From assembly GCA_973895155.1 (NCBI GenBank), contig OZ316893.1, positions 14,880,001-14,944,000 of the forward strand: a DNA stretch of 64,000 nt, written 5' to 3'. Below are positions 59,151 to 64,000 of the stretch, piece by piece. The notes under the pieces are model-generated. The model made no database searches. It was not told the DNA's origin and worked only from the letters and a program-made list of their open reading frames with translations. Position numbers and translations under genes: made by a program. This DNA is from Marsupella aquatica. Taxonomy: Eukaryota > Marchantiophyta. Within the stretch, counting starts at the first letter, position 1, and each line of letters opens with the position of its first letter.

Positions 59151-62100
59151 ATGCACTTGACATATATGACAGAATAGAAAAGACAACACGCATGTGAAGG
59201 TAGTACAGTTTCCAACCCTAGAGTTCTCCCCAATAACAGGTGACAAAAATCCAGGTTTACTGACATTGAAGAACTACGTTTTTGTCTTTTTGAGTTGTAG
59301 TTTTTTGGACGAACGTTCCCCCAAACTTTCCTGACAAGCTACCTCATCCCCATCTTGTCTTATTGAATTTTAGCGCCGAATTTCACTGGGACTGAAATTT
59401 GCACACCTTGGATTTCCAACCCTCAGTAAATCGTGTGCCAGCAATTGCTGCACAATCGTAAACGCCAGACGGTGCAGATAAATAAAAGGTTACAAGGGAC
59501 CAAGCTGTTACAACCCTCGTTAGCCACCACTTCAGTTCATCAGCCACAAGTTCTACAGCTTCTCAAAAGAAGGAAGCTGTACCTCGTCCAAAACTGTGCT
59601 TTCCAAAGGTTATATGGTTCGTCAAAAGTATTACCCTTATGTGGTACCCTAAACCCACTCCCACTCACAAAGTGGGAAAACTCAATAAATAAAGTGGAGT
59701 CGTCAAAACTACCGTTCACCAAAGTACCAGAACGAAGAAAGAACTAGAGACCTTCCGTCCAAACTCGAGTGTCGGGTTGACATTGGTTTGATACCGTGAT
59801 AAAGCACATAACTGGTTGAGAATTTCTGTGGCCTACATTTCAAGTCTCGATTGGTGTTCGTGGTCGATAGACCACCAATCTCATCAGTACAGAGCCCACA
59901 CTGACCGTGAGGTCATCCTAGCTCAAAAAATAACTAAAATAGTGAAAATAGTCCCTGGGACAAAATCGTAGGTAATACTAGTGAAAGCGGAAACAAATTT
60001 GCACCGCATTTCTAGGAATGCTGGAAGTATAGATCTACAATCACGATTCATCAATGTTTACAATCCTGATATATCTATTTATGGCGTCGCACAAGAACTA
60101 TAATTTGAAAAAACAAACATATTCTATTTTTCAAGCCGGGCATGCGCGAACCTGAATTACCTGATGGTCAGATGGTCGTTACTGGAGTACAGTAGTATTG
60201 TAGTAAGTTCTCGCCAGACCCCAGTCGTACTTCTGTCTTGGATTGGTGGTGGGCTTTCTCCCAAACGGAGAATCGGATTTGATTCCCCGCCCCGGGCGCC
60301 GGGCCAGGACTGTGCTGCTGTACTGCTGCTGTCGCCAGCGTCTTCTCGAGATCTTCTGTCATTTCATTTCATTCTGGAAGCCGCTGCATCCCTCTCTATT
60401 CATTCGTCCTCCACCAAACGAAACCAGAACCGGCGGGGGATCGAATCTTCTCCACCAACCAGGAGCTTCAGCGTGCCGCTGCCGACGCACGTTCAGTGCT
60501 TTGTGCAGTTTGTTTCGTTACTCATGAAATGCACCGTCTTCCCGAGTTCCAGTGGACCTTCTTATATCATCATTCTTATCGCATTTCTTTATTTTTTCTG
60601 TGGAAGGAATTTTTTTATAAATAGAATGTTCAGGCATCAGGAATGTGAGAATGTCTCTAAACCCTTAACCGTATGAGTTGAAGCCTCCGTGTACTGTAGC
60701 TAAACGTTTGACTGATTTCCTAGATGGACCATTTCAACCAAGATCGACAAAAGACTCTACTGTAATATACTTTAGAGTTTTTGTTTATCCTTAGAGTTTT
60801 TGTTTATCCTTTTGGTCCATCCACCTACTACTTTAATTTAATTTTACCGTGAAGAAGTATTTGTAGACAAAGAGCTACATCTGTGGCGTTTTCCATCTTT
60901 ATACCTCTTTTGCTTCCCAAAAATGTACTTTGTTGTTTCCTTTTTTGTGGATGTTTCCTTTTTTTGTGGACTACTGAGAAAAGACGAGTGCCTTTTTAGA
61001 AGCGTCGTGTTCGTTCTTGTCCAAAGCAGCGTGAACGATAGGTCATGGGTGACCCTGCCTAACCGTTAAAGTGAGACATTTCTCTTTATTGACAACATCG
61101 TGGGGTGGGCTTGGTGATGTCATTGCACTGACAACGTCAATCATATTTGACGTAAGCTTCTTTAGCTGATAAATGAGCCATCGCTTATCTATTTGACTCC
61201 ACAACTAGCATTTTTATATATCCTTATCTAATTTGAGTTTATCCTAGGGATATCATCCTTTGTGTTTCGATGAATTTTAAACCTCCATGCAAACTTTCAA
61301 TTTATTTGTTATTCTGGTTTCAATATAATGTTTAAGGACCCCACTTCCGACGAACGGAACAGGAACGATCGTCGTCCTTCGTTTCAGTTATTTTTTTCAT
61401 CCTGATTTCAATGTGAGGTTTACGGTCCCCACCCGACCAACCAAACAGGAACCTCCGTCATCCACCGTGTACATCACGTGTGCCCATTTTTTCAATTTTG
61501 CCATCGTACTCATTACCAGTGAAAGTACCATACATTTTGTTTGTTTGAAAGAAGGGAGACTAATTCATTTTGTTTATTTTTTTTACTCTATTTGGTCCTT
61601 TTCTGTAAAAAGTTTATATATTACTTCAAAAAATAGTTTTTTCTGGTTTGTAACCAGGGTCAAAACCTAACCCACAAAAACAAAGCCCTCCCAAGTAAAC
61701 CTCAGATGTAGGAAACAGTCCCAAACTTTTTCTTTTTTCTTTAATTTCCAGTTTGCTCCTGGTGGACACTCAGATGCGGGCACCAACAGGCCAGAGAGAA
61801 ATAGTTAAAATTCCATAGAGAGCTCCACCAAGCACGCATCTGGAGGGTGTTACCCTTTAAAAATGGTAATTGCGCCCCCAAAACGGTTTTTGCCCTAGTA
61901 TACATCGATGTAACATTGTGCCCTGGTGATTTGTTTGTAGTGCACTTCTGTGATTGAAACAGGGCATTAATGTTAAAATGAGGCATTGTTCACGGACTCA
62001 CACAGCATCCCACAAAAACTTGGAAAACAATATCACTTCTCAAACTTTATGCACTTCTTTGTAATTTTTTCTGCTTTGTGAAGAAGAATGCATAGTGCAG

Positions 62101-63800
62101 ATGTGGATGGGGGATCATGAAACTTCTCCTCTACTTTTACTATAAAGAGTAAAAATTGAAAATATTTTCTACCATTTTACAAAATTTTATTGCCCTGTAT
62201 TGAGGACTTCTTGAGCAATAATAGCAGCTCATAACTTGAGCTAAAACCCTCATATTTCAGGGCAATACTATTCCAAATGAACTGTTACCAGGACCTTATA
62301 TTCCACAATGCCATGTAAACAAGACTTAAGTATGTATAGAGCAGCATATCCTGCAAAAAGCAAATGTACTTTTCAAAACTTGAATACAATGTCTAGAGAG
62401 ACATGAATTTGTGATAGTTCACTTGAATAGAGACTGATAGATCTTGGGTTTAATTATTGTGTGACTCTTTCCTTTCTGTGAGGTTTCATAGATTTTTCCT
62501 TTAAAAAAATTTATTAAAAAATTATCTTGAATACAATAATACCCATGGAGCTTTGTTTGAATAGGCTGAGCGTTTTTTTGAATGAGAGGGCTTCTACTTA
62601 GCACCACCTTTTGTCTGGCGGGAGTCGTCTGGGTCGTTGAGTTTGGCCCCAATACTGACTTTCTATTGGAGTTTACTTTTCTTCTAAGGAATAAATATAC
62701 ACATACTTTTTACAGAAAAAGGCCAAATAGAGTATGAAAGAATAAACAAGAGAGGTCCCAAGTGGACAAAACCAAACGCAAAAGAAGTGAGCAAAAGGAA
62801 ACCCTAAAGGGCTTTACTTCGCGATTGGATTTGCCTCTTTTTTAGTGCTAGGTAGTTATCCTCTTTGGACCCCTTTAGTTTTCCCTGCTATGTACTTTGT
62901 TTGTTATCCTACCTTTTGATTCCTACTCCTGTTTTGTTTACTTTTCATTTTCTTCTTTAGCATTCTCTATGGCTGGCGACGTCATGCGTAAACCTCATCG
63001 ATTTGCTTGATCCCCCCAAATGGAAAAACTGAATATATCATTCAAACGTGGTAGGTTGCATGCAAAAAAGATGGCACTTTCATCCAGTCAACTTGATGTC
63101 ATCAATGGAGGCACAATTTCCTGTCCATACCTTTTTTCTATCGATTGCTCAGTACAGGCGTGTCACTACATAGTGAACCTACCTTTCTTTCCCTTTTTTA
63201 TCACCACATAGATAACCTACCTTTGATATGACAAATATTACAAGGAATGTTTGGCATGACAATGTATATCTGTCGACACTTGCTAGTAACATTTAGATAT
63301 CATCTCCCAGCATAATAACCAGGTTGGCATATGAACACCCAGTTGCCTCTGGTAGTGGGCAAGCATGGCCCGTAACAATATCTCTCAAGAATGTGGATTG
63401 TCTCCTTGTCAATACATTTCCAACAATGTGGACTTTTGCCAGTGATGTGACAATACAATGAATTAATCTAATTATAATTTATTGGCTCTTGGATCCACCC
63501 AGCACTCACTTTTGCCCCACACCCAATGTGTTGGATTCTTGTGGCCTCATAAACTATGATGTGGTCAATGAGTACATAATTAAGCTACTCTAGAATAGTG
63601 GAAAGGTTTAGAAGAAACAACAGAATCTGGAATTCATTGTCATGCTTTAGTAGCCTACTGAAATACTCATATTTTGAGCAGGTTGTCGTAAGGAAAGATA
63701 TAGAATCTTTCATGTCCACGTTGCCCCAATTTGTAGCAAAGAAAAAGTCATTAACATGTTTGTTTGGCAGAAACAAATGTTGACTAAAGAATGTGTTTCA
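59151..63800. other. AT-rich intergenic DNA, no gene seen
   Basis: Short direct repeats occur (TTAGAGTTTTTGTTTATCC at 60772-60811; a diverged pair around ACGGAACAGGAACG and CAAACAGGAACCTCCGTC at 61318-61462). An open frame of 170 codons at 60164-60676 has no recognisable domain and a composition like a CT-rich leader, so a promoter or untranslated exon near 60300-60500 is possible. Confidence 0.35.
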
Positions 63801-63829
63801 TCGTCTTATTTGAAACGAAAGCAATGATT

Positions 63830-63990
63830 TGCAAGGTACTTTGGCCTAACCCAGCCACACATGCAGAGCCACCGACTCTCTCCCACACCCAGTGAGGGGG
63901 GGGGGCGGGGGGGGGGGGGGGGGGGCAGGCTTGAACCCGGTGGTCCCGAGCCCTAATCCTCTCACCACTTGAAATGGAAGAAGATCACTA
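63830..63990 (-). mobile_element. Possible tRNA-derived SINE-like sequence with poly-G tracts
   Basis: On the minus strand, AGTGGTGAGAGGATTAGGGC is followed by TCGGGACCACC and GGGTTCAAGCC, the last fitting an RNA polymerase III B box (GGTTCRANNC). Then come C runs (plus-strand G runs at 63896-63905 and 63907-63925) and CTCACTGGGTGTGGGAGAGA. The tRNA-like head is partial and no A-tail or duplication was defined. It is close to the window edge. Confidence 0.35.
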
Positions 63991-64000
63991 GTCCATTCAA

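Noticed and set aside
60164-60676. Plus-strand open frame of 170 residues
   Set aside because: Biased Ser/Pro composition like a CT-rich leader, no domain, and no supporting splice partners.
1-64000. CRISPR arrays, operons, bacterial features
   Set aside because: Spliced plant genes throughout; no regularly spaced repeat-spacer array was seen.

Overview
This is nuclear DNA of a land plant. Its genes are split by many GT-AG introns and match plant families (a CTR1-type Raf kinase, a tapetum-type bHLH factor, a DRL1/KTI12 protein, a plastid zinc-ribbon protein). Genes are sparse, intergenic DNA is AT-rich, and there are decayed DNA transposons. My best guess is a seedless plant, possibly a moss; this rests on general impression and no decisive marker was seen.

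Layout. 1-846 is the 5' end of a minus-strand MATH/TRAF-like gene that runs off the left edge. 2.5-9.1 kb is repeat-rich: an internally deleted PIF/Harbinger element (4629-6056), a paralogous copy of its insertion site that lacks the element, a nested foldback element and an orphan Harbinger end. 9452-12603 is a nine-exon KTI12 (plus). 16370-13951 is a five-exon plastid membrane protein with a C-terminal zinc ribbon (minus). 17-25 kb is gene-poor, with tandem repeats and a cluster of TAGTGT/ACACTA palindromes. 25166-32002 is a four-exon bHLH factor with an ACT-like C-terminus (plus). 35212-36975 holds the recognisable exons of an ICT1-type peptidyl-tRNA hydrolase (plus), one conserved exon of which I could not find. 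40334-38702 is a two-exon DUF218 protein whose intron appears to be GC-AG (minus). 47269-42049 is an eleven-exon CTR1-like Raf MAPKKK with an intact kinase core (minus). 53471-58344 is a full-length PIF/Harbinger element with 14-bp terminal inverted repeats and a TTA target duplication; its reading frames are broken only by stops that one C-to-T change each would explain. The right end holds a 100-bp-arm inverted repeat and a possible tRNA-derived SINE.

The host genes are unrelated single-copy-type genes: wobble-uridine tRNA modification (KTI12), organelle ribosome rescue (ICT1-like), plastid membrane function, sporophyte/tapetum-type transcription (bHLH) and ethylene/ABA-type signalling (CTR1-like). 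They do not form a pathway. The most informative story in the window is the Harbinger family: a nearly complete element, a deletion derivative keeping both gene ends, an orphan end, and an empty-site paralogue that fixes the target duplication. Exon borders were built by hand from splice sites, reading phase and protein-family conservation.
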